Below, piece by piece: positions 46,999-60,242 of a stretch of 64,000 nucleotides of DNA. The position numbers and the translations under genes were made by a program. The notes beneath the pieces were generated by a model. It did not search any database and had not been told where the DNA came from. It saw only the letters and a program-made list of their open reading frames with translations. The stretch lies in assembly GCA_002794735.1 (NCBI GenBank), contig NBAZ01000005.1, positions 1,054,001-1,118,000 of the forward strand, in the 5' to 3' direction. The stretch comes from Pyrrhoderma lamaoense. Its lineage: Eukaryota; Basidiomycota; Agaricomycetes; Hymenochaetales; Hymenochaetaceae. Position 1 is the first letter of the stretch. Each line of letters starts with the position of its first letter.

Positions 46999-48443
46999 TG
47001 TTTGTATTTCGTTCTGGTGAGTGCAGGTTATAGGTGCTAAGGCTTGATGTCTTTGCTACACAAACAGTCCTCTCATTTTATACTCTTTCAGCGGTGTTCT
47101 TCCCTGAGGTTAATCATGGTGATCTAGTCCATCAAGTGTACTAAGCGTCTTCGCGAATTGTTTGGCGCCGGAGTACGAAAATCAAGGATCACAAAAAAGT
47201 TTTTCGGTATATCGAATCGGTATGATATAGGGAACGATAGTTCATTCTCTTTGAGGGTAAGCGGGTTGTTTCAGGTTACGACGGACACGGTCGTGCAAAA
47301 AATAATTACCGACGCTCATGTCAGTAATACACGCATGGTAGGAGTGGGTTGACTTTCAATTACATATTTGAGAAATGTAGAGTAATTTAGTGCGCTTTGA
47401 TTCAGTTACATACCACTCCGGAGCTTTGTTATGAGAAAATTGAGAAATATTCACATCCGATTTTGATTTCTAGTATGCCGAACCGAGGAAGTAGCCGTTT
47501 ACTTTGTTTTATTATTTGATGAGCTCTTTCTCGAGGAGCTGAACAGTGTAAGAATAAAGATGAATCTTACTATAAGGAGAAGGACCAAGTGACCGACTAT
47601 CAAATCAACCAGTGTTAGTGCCCGAGGTTCTAAATTTAGCCTGCTATGTAATCAAAAATAACCGAATAACACCGCATGACCGTGACTGTATGGTGTGTTA
47701 CAGGAGTTCACCGATATATTTTATCAGTTTTTTTAACGTTAATTGATATACACCAGTAAACCGTACCTAGTTTCGTTATTGTGTGCAGCGTGTAACTGAA
47801 ATGAAATCCTTGCATCAATCTATCAGCAAAGGAGTGAAAGTATTACATAATACAACATTACATAATACAGAAAGATCCGTGCTGATCAGCGCGAAAAGTA
47901 TCAAACTGTTGGGTTTTTCTCTACTCAACTGGTATTTGAAATAAGCGCATCCACTATATGATTTTTCACTCACGATTATTTGCATCCGGCATGGAGGTGA
48001 AGCAAATGATCCCATTTTATCGGAACCTTATATTTGCAATCGGTTGATTGCGTCAGTTTGCGACAATCACACGCACAAAACAAATATAGTGTGGGACGTC
48101 AGGAACACTGGAAGCGGGGAAAGAGTTCTCTAAAGTATCTGATATTAATTATTGACGACTTCTTTCTTGTCGTTCAGGCTTCGGTTTATTTATCTCAATT
48201 GCAACCTAGAATCTTGTCTGGGGTCTCGGATGCAACTGTCTAGAGATCAAGGATATAATGTACCTTTATATCTAGGGGGAAGTAAGCTGTGCAGCGGCCG
48301 CGGGCGTGAGTCCATGTGTAATCAAAGACCTTGATAAAGTGTGGTTTCTGACTGGCCAGAGGAATATGGGTAAGTTAACGCCATCTGTCTTGACCGGCCG
48401 CTCGCACGTCAGACTTCCCATGGTGTGAGGTTAAAGCCGTTAT
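46999..48443. other. gene-free spacer
   Basis: A 1.4-kb spacer holding the promoter of the secreted peptide (right after 46998) and of the b561 gene. Nothing else recognised. Confidence 0.4.
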
Positions 48444-50001
48444 ATGAATGATGCCAGGCCGAACACGTTTAACACCTTCCCTCCATCTCCATCGACGCCC
48501 AGCACGATCTCGTATAAGCCTTTGCCCCAAACACCCCCGGAAGCAGCTGAGATTGAAGCTGAAGAATTTGAACTAGGTATTGGTGTGAGCTCTCGCGAGC
48601 TGGATCTGCAGAATCGGTATCAACGCCAGCCTTTACTGGCGTCCCAGACGTCTCAATTTCAACGACCAGGAAGTTACTCTCCTACTACACTACACACTCT
48701 ATTCGAGGACGTGAAAGAAGACGAAGAGCAAAGGATGGCTGCGTATGATCCCCAAAATGATAATCATTTCGTAGGCATGTCGAGTGAGACTGAGCTTGTA
48801 CCTCTTCCTGCGAAAGAGGAAAGGAGGGGTGATAAAACGGCATTCTTTGTTGCATTAGTGAGCGTCCTCACATTTTACCTGAGAACCTTGTTTGGTTGTG
48901 GTTCAGAAGAAGCTTTCTAGCTGCAATTGCACATCAGAGCTTTTCCTGGTAGAAGAGCCTGATGTGATCTGAGAATAGCTTCGAATGTTTCAAGATTTTC
49001 TTTGAATGAATTTGCATGGAACTTCTAGTCATTTACTTACTCCACTTATTTTTTATGGTGCAATTCGTGTAGGCCGGACTTGGGGTAAGCTCAGACTTGC
49101 AAATGATGAATGTGCCATGTTTTAATTCTTTGGCGACCTCTTTTCTTCCGCGGAGTTATTAGACTTTTCTAATCGGGACATTGCTCATCGTTCTTTTGAA
49201 TCACCCGTCGAGACTCGGCCTGTTTGCGGCTCATCCTCCGCTACAAGCTCTTGCTATAACCTGTTTTGGTCTAGGTAACATGTCTTACTGTCAAACTTGG
49301 TGTCTACATGGAACTAAACAACGCATAGGAATACTTCAGCTACAACCGACATCTCAACCTAAGACGAAGGCACGTGGACTTGCGAGACATCAAGTAATTA
49401 TTTTGGGAATTGGCTTGCCGTCTATCGTTATTGGCACTACTTTGGTGTTTATAAACAAAGTTCTACATGAGGCTAGCCATTTCACTACATGGCATGCCGT
49501 AAGTGTATTTTTATCTCCGTTCCGGCTGATACAGAGAATTCACGAGTGAAATTTTTATATCTATACCAGACTTTCGGTATTATTGCCATCGTGTGGATGG
49601 TAGCTCAAATGCTCCTTGGAGGACTTAGTGTCTGGTTCGGAGGAAGGGCCTTTGGTGGTGGGATGAAGGCTAAGAAAGTGTGGAGATATCATCGGTAAGT
49701 ATGATGTTTCTTTTTCCCTTGATTACTTCTAATTATGTGATTATCTGGTTTTCATTTCGTCACGGTCGGGTTTTCTAATCGTTCGTCCGTTCATTCTTTT
49801 ATCCCTTCACGCAGCGCATCCGGTTATCTACTGTTTCCGATGTTTCTTATGACTGCTGCGATAGGAGGAAACTACTCCTCCTGGACGTCGAGTGTTGTGA
49901 ACGTGGGTGTGCGAGTTCTCGTATATACCCTTGCCCCGATTATCATACTTGTTGGAATGTGGACCCGGATCCGTCTGTCTAAGATGAACTTCAGGCAGTA
50001 A
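48444..50001 (+). CDS. cytochrome b561-domain membrane protein
   Basis: Preferred exons are 48444-48857, 49073-49084, 49163-49498, 49570-49694 and 49815-50001, giving 357 residues. A disordered N-terminal tail of about 125 residues precedes six membrane helices of b561 type. Haem-ligand candidates are in AAHPPLQ, SHFTTWHATFG and RYHRASGY. A 12-nt micro-exon (AGLG) joins DKTAFFVAL to TFLIGTLLIVLLNHPSR, giving a natural first helix. An alternative extra exon within 48858-49072 also keeps phase. Such proteins pass electrons across membranes, often from ascorbate or to ferric iron; the donor here is unknown. Confidence 0.8.
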
Positions 50002-50491
50002 ACTATGATTATTAATACTATGTGTTTATCTCTATTGGTCATTTATTTTTGTACGGATATGCGATGTAAAATGCAAGTCTCTTTGTGTATGAAAAAAGCT
50101 ATATACTTGACGCATTGTTTTTGCCTACGTCATGTCAGTTGACCAAAGTATGCCACGAGACCCATTCGGGTAATGGACCTCATGCTAGAAATGTGAATGC
50201 CCGCCTCTGTTGACCGAAAATGACAATGCATATACCTACTTTGGTAGTCGATGATTGATGCCCATATACCCTGAGCTCATCAGCAATGCATCGCGAACAG
50301 GATCCATGAGTGGAATATAAATTTGTTTTTACTCTATTTTATTTATCACTGTACTTTTTTTATTCCATTTAAAAAAACCAAGTATTACTTCCGGAACGTC
50401 ATATGCACGGGCTGAGCCGAGGCCCCACTCGTTCTATTACTTACCTCGGTTTGCTGCTTTACTTTCTGCTACTGCATGCAATCTCAACGCC
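50002..50491. other. promoter region of the histidine kinase
   Basis: A 490-bp spacer between the b561 and kinase genes. No specific element recognised. A 33-codon signal-like open frame at 50402 is not retained. Confidence 0.4.
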
Positions 50492-53400
50492 ATGCGCGAA
50501 AAAGGCGCTCTAGATGACAGCAGCGCCTCAGTTCTTTATGCGGATGACCTAACTAGCGCATCTTGCTCCGACGCCGCCGTTGCGACTGCCACTTCCCTCA
50601 TCGCTGCTGAGGATATACACGTGCGGGCTATTCTCGATCCTTATTCTGTGCCTATGCCTGCCCGCCTCTCAGACTCGTATGTTGGTCGTTCCCAGTCCGA
50701 TGTTCGTCCAAAGCAGTCGAGTATGATCATGCCGCTAGATACAATTCTAAGCATGCCCGTCGCAGATCCCGACGCGTCGCACCACGAGAGAGGGCTTGAC
50801 AGCAAGCTCCATCCGACTGACGGAAAATCTAGTGGGGTATTTGATGTTAGTGAGGAAAATGTGGGACTGCCAGGCACAAGTCCAACGAATGTTGGAGATT
50901 CGAAACGAGGTTCGTACTCAGCTGACTTAGTGCTGATGACCTATCTTTACTGATTACTTATGTCGTCCTATTTTACATGTTGATAGAAGATCAACAAGAA
51001 TCAGCTCAGAAAACCTCGGAATTGCCACAGACACTGCTAGGAGAGCTTGATTCGAGACTACAAGATTCTATGAATGAGTCTCAACATACACCAGCTCCGC
51101 TTTTACAACCGCATAATACACCTGGAGGTTATGACTGGCCTACATTTGTAACTGCCTATGCAGCAGGCAGGTGGAATCCTCATCGCATCCCCTCTGCCCC
51201 TCGGCTTTCTGCTGCGTCAACGCCCGCCACTCCGAGTCTGTTGTCAGATACTACGCATGTGACTGATTCTGGGTCTTTAAGGAATCTTGATTCTATTGCT
51301 GCTGTAAGGGAGCCCCATATTCCGCAGGCATCACATCCTGAGCTTTCGAAATCAAAAATTGGGAGCAACGCATCCGATACTGGAACGAACAGCAGTACAT
51401 CCGCGAGTGATCTATCTATGCGATCAAAAGAAAGCACTAGTTCTGTACCGTCATCTAGCTATTCACCTACTACGGCTCAAAGTCCGTTTACTCCTCAACC
51501 CGTTGTCCCTGTTAGTCCAGAACCATCCCCTGTCATGTCACCCCCTCCATCCCACGTATCCTCTTCCCTTCCCCCAGATGTATCACCGCTGACGGGTATC
51601 AGCCATCGCCGAGCAAGCATTGGTTCTTCGTCTCCAGCTGAGAATGTGTTGAGAATACCTTTACCGCCTCCTTCCCTTTCAAGCGGAATATCGGGATCGT
51701 CTCACTCACTTTATAGAGCCGCCTTGTTCTCCCCCAATGCGCATACTCCCGGATCCCTTTTGCAGCCCCTTGTACCCCTCATACCCACTCCTGTATCTGA
51801 AGTACAATCAGTCTATTACTCACCATCTTCTAGTCTTCCATCTGGAGCGACGACACCTGACTTGGCGACTGCCGCCGCTACGATGCGTTGGGCTGCCTCT
51901 GAACATGCTTCTTTGTCCCCGTTAGCTGTGCCGAGTCCTGAACATGAGTTGACTGATCCGATGAGAGGGGTAGCCGTCGCTATGCCGGTCGATGATATGG
52001 AGGATGCCGAAGAAGATGTCAGTTCTGATAATGGTACTGCGACTTATAGGTGGTCCGGGTATGGATTCAAGTCAGGGAAACCTAGAGTTGGCCGTAGAGG
52101 TCGGTATTTTGGAAAAGGTAGAACGACTAGTCAGACAAGGCGGATATGGGAGAAATATACTAACGCGGAGCGGCAACAATCTTCCAGTGAAGAAACAGAA
52201 ATGGGGAAGAGTGATGACGATTCAAGTCATCTTCCATATGAGCCATTCCATCATCGACGCAAGGACCGCCATTATGCCGAAGGCTCACAACTACCAACGA
52301 TCGAGGCAAGTCCTCTAGGTAGTCCTCTGAGAGAAAAGCCATCGTGCCGGCGAGAGGTAGTCAATGAAGGCCTTAATGTTAATAGTCCAGACATCACTCG
52401 TCAAAATTCCCTTTCTAGAAGTTCATCTGTACCTGCCCCAGTGTCAACACCACTTCTTCGCACGGCATCCGAAGAAGACAACAGAGTGTCCGCTCCTCCG
52501 TCGGATTACTTTGGTCTCATTGTTCATCACCCGGAAGTATCAAATACCACACCAAACCAACCGCGTACTGTAAGCTTTAAAAACCAAACTAAGGAGAGTT
52601 CTCCACCTTTGGGCATGGTTGCAGAGGGTAAAGTTGCTGCACCAGGTACTTATACAAAGGGAAATATAAATAGCCTACAGCCACCAAGAACTATCAGCTC
52701 TACTGTTTCTTTACCATCAACTGGCCTCGCCTTATGGTTCCTACTCAAGAATCTCATTCTCTTCCAAATACACCATTGCGCAGGGAAATTTTGAATAGAC
52801 AATCTTCTTCCCCGTTGCCCACACGGAAAAGTCAAGATAATGTTGGTGATCATCCTGAGATTGGTTTGCCACAACCAGATACGATACCGTTGCCCATGCC
52901 GAGCGAGGGATCAAATGAGTTGGCCCGAATGAGAGCTGAATCCTCGATATCTGTCGGTGGGAGTTCCTCAATTGGTCCGCGACCTGGTCTGGTACGGGCC
53001 CAGTCAATGAAAGCAGTAGGTTCGGGGGTAATATGTCTCGAGTGACTAGAGAAGAGGAAGAGTTTACCTCTAGAGGATATCTTGTACCCCCTCATCCTCG
53101 CGATGAGACCGAACGTAGACGAGCTCTATATAAGTACGTCGATTCTGATTTTACCTTACTGCTTTTGAACTTATTGATATACATAATTTGACATCCATAC
53201 GAAGATTCAACATAGTGCACACTAATCCAGATGTCAATTTTGACCGTATAGCTTATCTTACAAAACTAGTTTTCAGTGTGAAGATTGTTGTTGTGTCTCT
53301 AGTTGACGAAGAAGAAGAGTAAGTCGTTTTTAGCTAGCATATTCTTTCGGCATTTATGATTTTTCAACACTGTCTTATACGCTCTCTCTTAAGATGGTAT

Positions 53401-56400
53401 AAAATGGAATGTGAGGACATCACTTTTTACGTGGGTGAGGGTAGTAAACTTAGTAATTTTCTTTTGGCAGCTGGGATGGGCATAAGTCATCTTTCTCGTG
53501 ATCAATCGTTTAGTGCACACGCAATCCTTCAAAGGTTAGTTCTCCTCTTTCTGTTACTCTGCGACTCTTCGTGATATATAACACAGAGGGGACGAGCCAA
53601 CTGTCGTTCTTGACACGCGAAGGGATTGGCGATTCCATCTAAATGTGAGTTTACCGTTTAATGTATGAGACGTCTTCACGCATTGATATACTGGTTCAGC
53701 CTCTAGTGGTTAAGCCTCCAAATGTGCGATTTTTTGCAGCCGCACCGCTGCGAACGTCAGACGGATTCAATATTGGGGCGTGAGTTCATATTCCCCGGCG
53801 ATTCTCTCCCTATTTGCTAAAAAAATTTGATTACTTAGGCTGTGTATTATGGATGATCGGCCTCATAAAGAGTTTAACCCGCGACAACGGCATACTCTGA
53901 AGGAGTTTGCTGTACGTAATCATCTATACTCAAATAATACTCTCAGCAGTTAACGTCATCCGATAGGCTATTGTTATGAGAGAAATGGAGCTTTGGAAAG
54001 ATAAAATTCAACTCCGTATCCGTGATCGTATCCAAATATCAATGGAGCAATTCACACGCGAATGTCTAGAAATCGACGTAGGTGAGCAGTCTGATACACA
54101 GGGTGTGCTCAAGGCCGGCTCTATGGACAAGGTTTATGAACGGGCAGCAAAACTTGTGAAGAAAACCCTTGATGTTGAAGGTGCAACCGTGATGGATGTT
54201 AGTCACTTTGACGTACTTGAAACGACGAAAGCAGAAGGGGCGATTTCTATAGTATGTCATCACGGCGACTGCCACAATTACGAAAGTATTTCAGGCGCAG
54301 GGGAGGCACAAGCTCAGGTGGGACGACTACCCATTGTATACCGTCCGAAGAATATCAACTCTTTCTGGAATTCTTCGCAAAGTTCCCTGAGGGAAAAGTT
54401 GCGGAAGGTATAATTCCGAGATGTTTTCGTTCTATCTTACCGACTCGGATTCAACATGCCTTGAGTAAGTTTGTCTTATCTCCTGTATGAAACGGAGCGG
54501 TTTATCTCACTTATATGCACCTTTATACGCGCACAGTTGTTCCCATATTTAACATTGACAAACAACCGTTCGCTCTATTGTGTGCATACAACACTGCAAA
54601 CCACGTGAAGCCCTTCGTGAGTACCTTTCTGGATTACAATACATCGATAACAATATAATAAATGGCTACATACTTGAAGCTGGAAGGCCATGAACTATCA
54701 TACCTAAGGGCTATAGGTAGGTTGTGTCTAATTTAGAGTTCTATTTAGTTAAAACAGTCCCTTCTCTTTGCTAGGCGTGATTATCCTTAGCGCGGTTCTC
54801 AAGAGGCGGATGATACTTGCCGATAAGTCTAAGAGTTTGTTTATATCAAAGTGAGTGAAGATGAAACACTCTTTCAACACTTTTACTTACTATCTTCAGT
54901 ATTTCGCACGAGCTGAGGACCCCATTGCATGGCGTGAGCATCTCGGGCAGCAGTAACAGATTTTTCCTATTGATGACCATCTCCCTCAGATTCTCGCGGC
55001 TGCAGAGCTTTTGGGGGATACGGAGCTGGATGACAATCAAGCATCCTTCCTGAGAACAGTACAGGCGTGTGGTACTTCGCTCGTTGAGACCGTGAATCAT
55101 GTTCTGGATTTCACAAAATTGAGCGGGAACTCCAAGAGTGGAGGTGTCGAAAACGTCATTCACCCAACTAAGTAAGTCTCATAGCGGGATGCTCGCAGAT
55201 TACAAGTTTGACCTTCCGTCTAGGGTGGACTTGATGCAGCTAGTTGAGGAAGCTGTGGAAGGTTGTTGGATCGGCTATCGTGCGCGACTTCCTGCAAGCT
55301 CAGAAATTGGGAGTGTCTATGCACCTCCTTCTCAGGCTCTCAGCTTGCCTTTGGGAGAGCATCCGTCGAAACCGTTCTTGATGTTGATCTGAGGGAAAAG
55401 GGCTGGCAACTCATTTGTGAAAAGGGTGGTATTCGTAGAGTTATGATGAATCTCATTGGAAATAGTTTGAAATTCACATCGGTAAGATCTTATTATCTAA
55501 AGTCAGTGCTTGATTTGCTCATTTTGAGAACACTTTTATCGACAGAGTGGATATGTACATATAACATTACGCGAAATTCCGACCTCTCATGATACACCTC
55601 CCAAATCCATCAGAGTCGAACTTGCTGTCATCGACACAGGAAAGGTAATTAGCTAACGTATATTCAACAATGGACCGTATTGATATGCATTTTTCTACTA
55701 GGGTATAAGCAAAGAGTTCCTTAAGGTGAGCTGATCAATCTTTGCACGAGTGTTTCCTAACGGTAGGAATTTAGAATCACCTGTTCCATCCCTTTTCACA
55801 AGAAAATCCCCTTCAGTCAGGGACTGGGCTAGGATTAGCTATAGTTAATAGTATAATTCGATCGGAATCCGTCAATGGCCACGTTGACGTCTCTAGCACA
55901 GAAGGTGTAGGCACGGAAATACGAATCACATTTGATGCTGCTATTCCCGAAGAAGAATATCCAACAGAAGCAGAAAAACTGGATATTCAGGAAGAAAACC
56001 AACTGTATCGATGCATGGGTTCGATGATGGATCACGGGGAACAAAGCTTTTACGAGATGTGATCAAAAAGTATCTTACCACGTGGTGGGGCTTTGAACCA
56101 GTGTGCCCCGAAAAATCAGATTCTGGAGAAATACTCATTCTCAATGAAGATGTGACATTGATCGCACAAGCTACTGAAGCAAGAGACATCTCTAGGCCAT
56201 TCGTATTGCTTACTTCATCTCGTGCGGATAACAAAACAATGTCTACTGTTTATAGCTTTGAGAAAATTGGAGGATTCTGTCGTCTCGTATCTAAGCCCGC
56301 TGGTCCCTCCCGCCTACGTCAGGTGCTTAAAGCATGCGTACACGTAGTGAATTTCCGAGAAGGTTCACAATACCCAAGTTCGCCGGGAACAATGTCAGAT

Positions 56401-57312
56401 CTACAACGACCCTTAGGGTCGCCAACTCTACTTCCTGAAAACCCATCACGACGGCTATCTCAAGAAAATGGTTTTCAAGGACAGTTTAGGCCTCGAATGG
56501 CTCCTAGGGCGGCTACGTTTCACCCATCATTTAGTGGCCAAATAAGCTTACCTAGTGCTACTGCTACTTCACCCCCTCAGGAATATCCGAGTAGTCCGGG
56601 GAATACGACAATTAATATTGGAACTACAGGAACTTTGTTGAAATCGTCAATCGGATCTCGGGATAAACAAGGACGTGCACGTATCTTGGTCGTTGAGGAT
56701 AACCAGATTCTTTCTGATTTATTGTATGTTTCTTGTCCTTTTCTGTAGTTGTAAGCTGGCTAAACAACGGATCTACTTTTAATAGGACGAAGTGGCTTCA
56801 AAAGAAGGTATATCTACCATTATACTTTGTTTGCTTAATTCGAAATTCTGAAATTTATAAAAAGGGATATGATGTACTCCACGCCACGGATGGGCGACAA
56901 GGCGTCGATATTTTTGAAAGTAACGAAAATATAGAGTGAGATACTCAGGTGGTATTTCAACTTATTTCTTGCTGATTTTTTGGGTTGCAGCGTTATTCTT
57001 GTCGATCTGTCTATGCCTGTCCTAGATGGTATAGAGGCCACTACAGAAATCCGAAAGATCGAATCCCAGAGGTTAGGAAGCAGAGGTCAAACTGAGGCTG
57101 CTAGACCTCCACATCCTACAAAGATACTGGCCTGACCGGTATGTCTTCTCTGGAAGACAAGCGAAGAGCATTCGATGCTGGCGTAGATGGATAGTGAGTG
57201 TTCCAAATCATTGTAGAGGAATCAACATGAAATCAATTACTCCTTTAGCCTCGTGAAACCAGTGGCATTCAAGATCTTGAGCACAATGTTCCAGCAGATG
57301 GGCGTGTCGTGA
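50492..57312 (+). CDS. GAF-domain hybrid histidine kinase
   Basis: Twenty-one exons, first 50492-50909 and 50987-53133, last 56991-57193 and 57249-57312, encode about 1,877 residues. Residues 1-855 are Ser/Pro-rich and look disordered. A GAF domain follows ([25 protein letters not shown]). The H-box is [15 protein letters not shown], near 1245. The ATPase domain has [17 protein letters not shown] and [10 protein letters not shown] receiver domain ends the protein with [17 protein letters not shown] (phospho-Asp near 1794), LALTG and LVKP. Six sites are one base short: near 52722, 53024-53028, 54345, 55366, 55990 and 57131. All other phases agree. In fungi such kinases feed Ypd1-Ssk1/Skn7 phosphorelays for stress or light responses. 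No membrane helix was seen, so it is probably cytosolic. Confidence 0.87.
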
Positions 57313-58816
57313 ATACTCAGGAATAAACTGACAATAGCTCGTTGCAGCTATATCTGCATCCTTCATAACTCGATGATTAAAGTCTCCCTCCTTCCCTCAC
57401 ACACCCCCTTTATGCACACAGAGCAATGACGACCCCTTATCGATGATATGCTGGACATGCGATATAACATGATGCAACCATGTGGACTTGTGAACATAGT
57501 ACGACCCAGCTGTCTGAGTCTCAGTACTCAGGGAGGTACCAGGTACCTTCTTCATTTTTTATCACCGAGTTCGGTGATAATGTTTAGAAACTATCTATTT
57601 CTTTCATACCGCTTCATCTTAAATACCAGTCTCCGATAAGTAGTGTTATTATTTTAACTTACGATTCTCATTCCCACTTCCAATGATCCGTTCTCTCGCG
57701 CACCCGCCCTCTACCGTTCGTTGATCATAATATAAATAAAAGTAGTAATTATCTTTCAACTCAATGTTTTATCATCACTTTCCCCTACTCAGATTTTGAT
57801 TGCTTTCGTACGTGGCATACGCTCTTTTCTCTCTACGCATCGCATAGCTCTTGTCTTCTTTATTCTCCCTGCTATTTTCTGGTTTTTTGTAGCATTTGTA
57901 GAGCACAGTCATCTCACTTACTGTTATCTTATATAACGACCTCGGCTTATAAATAATGGAGATTTGGGCGGAGTAAAAATCAAATTTATACAAAAGCAGA
58001 TTGTAAATTTGGGCATTTTGTTATAGTTCCAGCTTAAAAAGACTTTGGACTTGAAATATCGGCATTTTTTGCTTAATATGGAATAAGTGATGTGTGTGTA
58101 TTCTATATGTAAAGATTCCTGTGTGGTACTGTTTCTCTAAACTCATACGAAATCAGAAATACGATCCTTTTTTCCCGCCGGCCATCAAAGACCATCATGA
58201 ACAACCACATTCATCTATCGCTTTAGATTCACGTATAAGCACATTTCACTCTATCTTACTATTTTGTGTCTTGGCTCGGTATGTTCGGCGTCCCAGCCTC
58301 AGAATGCATTTTACTTTTTCTCGAGGGTCACTATGGCTCACAGGCTTCGCTTCTACGGGTACCTGAACAAACCACCCATGATGATGGACATGAAACTATA
58401 CTTGCAATGTACTATCGTTATATCAATCTCTTCAGAACATAAGGACGCCAGGAACCATAGTTTGAGGTAACACATGCTTATAGTACTGGTGCCTGGTGTC
58501 CTTCCGTATATCTACATGTATCTATTAGTTGCCAATGATCATAGACGAGTGAAAAACACGGATACATCACAAATACATACGGTAAATCATAAGGGGAAGG
58601 TTGATTTGGCGAGTGGCTTCTGCAGGAGTAAATATGTAGGTTCATTTTTTTCAGGAGGACGGGCGCGCTGAGGGCATTCTACGCCCCGAGTATTAAGAAG
58701 CCCGGCTTTGAGCTAGTATAAAGGAAGTGGAAGTAGAGAAGGTGGATAGACAGTTGGATTGGCTGATCCTGACATCCTTTGAGAGCAGATACCCCTCCCT
58801 TTCTTTGTTACACAAG
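57313..58816. other. gene-free spacer
   Basis: A 1.5-kb spacer. Short frames around 58094-58470 show no conserved domain. It includes the promoter of the repeat protein. Confidence 0.4.
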
Positions 58817-59953
58817 ATGAGAAAGTCATTTGTTGTTATACTTGCTATGATCAAATGTGTGGTTTCCAGACCAGGGCACACAACAGGTAATTGGATATCA
58901 TGACGATTCTAAGAGAATCAACGTTCTTACTCTTCTGTTTAAGATACTCCTGTTGCAGTTGGGGCGACATCAACCATTGAATCGGTCACTTCGGATTGTT
59001 TCCCGACCACAGCGGCTAGTTGCTTGTCTGGGATAGTAACTTCTTCAACAAATACACCAAATACACCCACTAATATCATAACATCGGAGCCCTTCACCTC
59101 GGACTGCTTCCCAACCACTGCGGATAGTTGTTTGCCATGGGCTATTCCTACATCGGTCCCTCCATCATTGAACACCACCATATTGTTGCCTTCGACATCG
59201 TACTATAGTACTGATTCTCGACTTTACCCAGTATTCTCTGGAAGTTGTGAAAATGGGATAACTACTACCGTCCACAGTACCACCACGGTGACCGAGATGA
59301 TTCACGTTACCATCATTGATTGTACTTCAAGCTCGTCGATCAGTACTATAACTATTGAAACTATTTCACCGACCTTACCGACTACCATAGCTACTACTGC
59401 AGTACCGGGTACAGAGGGTGAACATGCTTGCTCATCTGGAGGAGATAATACCTCTATAGCTACTCCGGCTACCACTTGGTCAGAGCCTATTACGACGGAT
59501 TGCTTTCCAACCACTGCAGCGAGTTGTTTGTCGGGAGTGGTAGCTATTTCAACAGTCACTTTAGACACTACTACTACAGAGCCAATCACTTCAGACTGTT
59601 TCCCAACAACCGCAGCTAGCTGTCTGCCAAGTGTTATTACCGAGCCAGTCACCTCTGATTGCTTCCCAACTACCGCGGCGAGTTGTTTGTCAGGTATAAC
59701 TACCACATCCACTATTTCTTTGCCTGTTGTTACTACCACCACCGTCGACTGTTTCCCAACAACTGCGGCAAGTTGTTTGTCTTTCGCTTCCTCCTCGACC
59801 GGAGTACGTAGCTCTACTATAGCAGTCCCGGATTCTGTGACGGACGATTGCACTACCAATACTGCAGTAGACAAAACATCTGTACCAGAAACTACAACAG
59901 AGTGCTTCCCAACCACGGCCTCTAGCTGCTTGCCTGGATATACACTATACTGA
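58817..59953 (+). CDS. secreted Ser/Thr-rich protein with seven CFPTTAASC loops
   Basis: Exon 1 (58817-58886) encodes a signal peptide beginning MRKSFVVILAMIKCVVS. A 57-nt intron leads to exon 2 (58944-59953), giving 359 residues. The mature protein is Thr/Ser/Val-rich, as in O-glycosylated wall or matrix proteins. Seven times it carries [TS][DE]CFPTTA[AD/S]SCL, a nine-residue Cys-to-Cys loop that could close as a disulphide. Spacing is irregular, and between copies the sequence is low complexity. It ends just after the seventh copy (CLPGYTLY) without a GPI tail. No Lys-Arg processing sites separate the copies, unlike dikaritin precursors. The antisense strand is also partly open, but the signal peptide, splice join and continuous frame favour this strand. 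Function unknown. Confidence 0.75.
58989..59937 (+). repeat. seven dispersed copies of a 33-36 nt coding repeat
   Basis: Copies begin near 58989, 59098, 59497, 59587, 59653, 59746 and 59905. Each encodes DCFPTTAASCL or a one-residue variant (ADSC in copy 2; ECFPTTASSC in copy 7). DNA copies differ at many third positions, so the peptide is better kept than the DNA. Confidence 0.8.
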
Positions 59954-60242
59954 AGGAGATCTCATTCAACATTCAACGGGCGATTGGGAATTTGCATGGT
60001 AAGATCTACTACATTCTCCTCTCAAGATGTAGTATCTGTTGTTAGATAGGGTTATATATCCTTAGTGGTTGACAGTTTTTATTTACTTGTGATTGAACCC
60101 GCCATATTTTTTATTTATTTTTTAACTCCTATGAAGTTACTTAAAACTCGTGAAATTGTGTTCGTGGTATACAAATTATACTAGCATCGATTGGCTAATA
60201 GATTTAAATTACATTAATATTAAGCTATAAAACCAAAAGCGG

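Noticed and set aside
59302..59916. 204-codon antisense repeat frame
   Set aside because: Sense strand has signal peptide, intron and one continuous frame; antisense is broken between 59181 and 59302. Kept only as a low-interest finding.
58817..59953. Repeat protein as a classical dikaritin (UstA-type) RiPP precursor
   Set aside because: No Lys-Arg/Kex2 sites between repeats and the UstYa-like genes are 34 kb away; the idea is unsupported.
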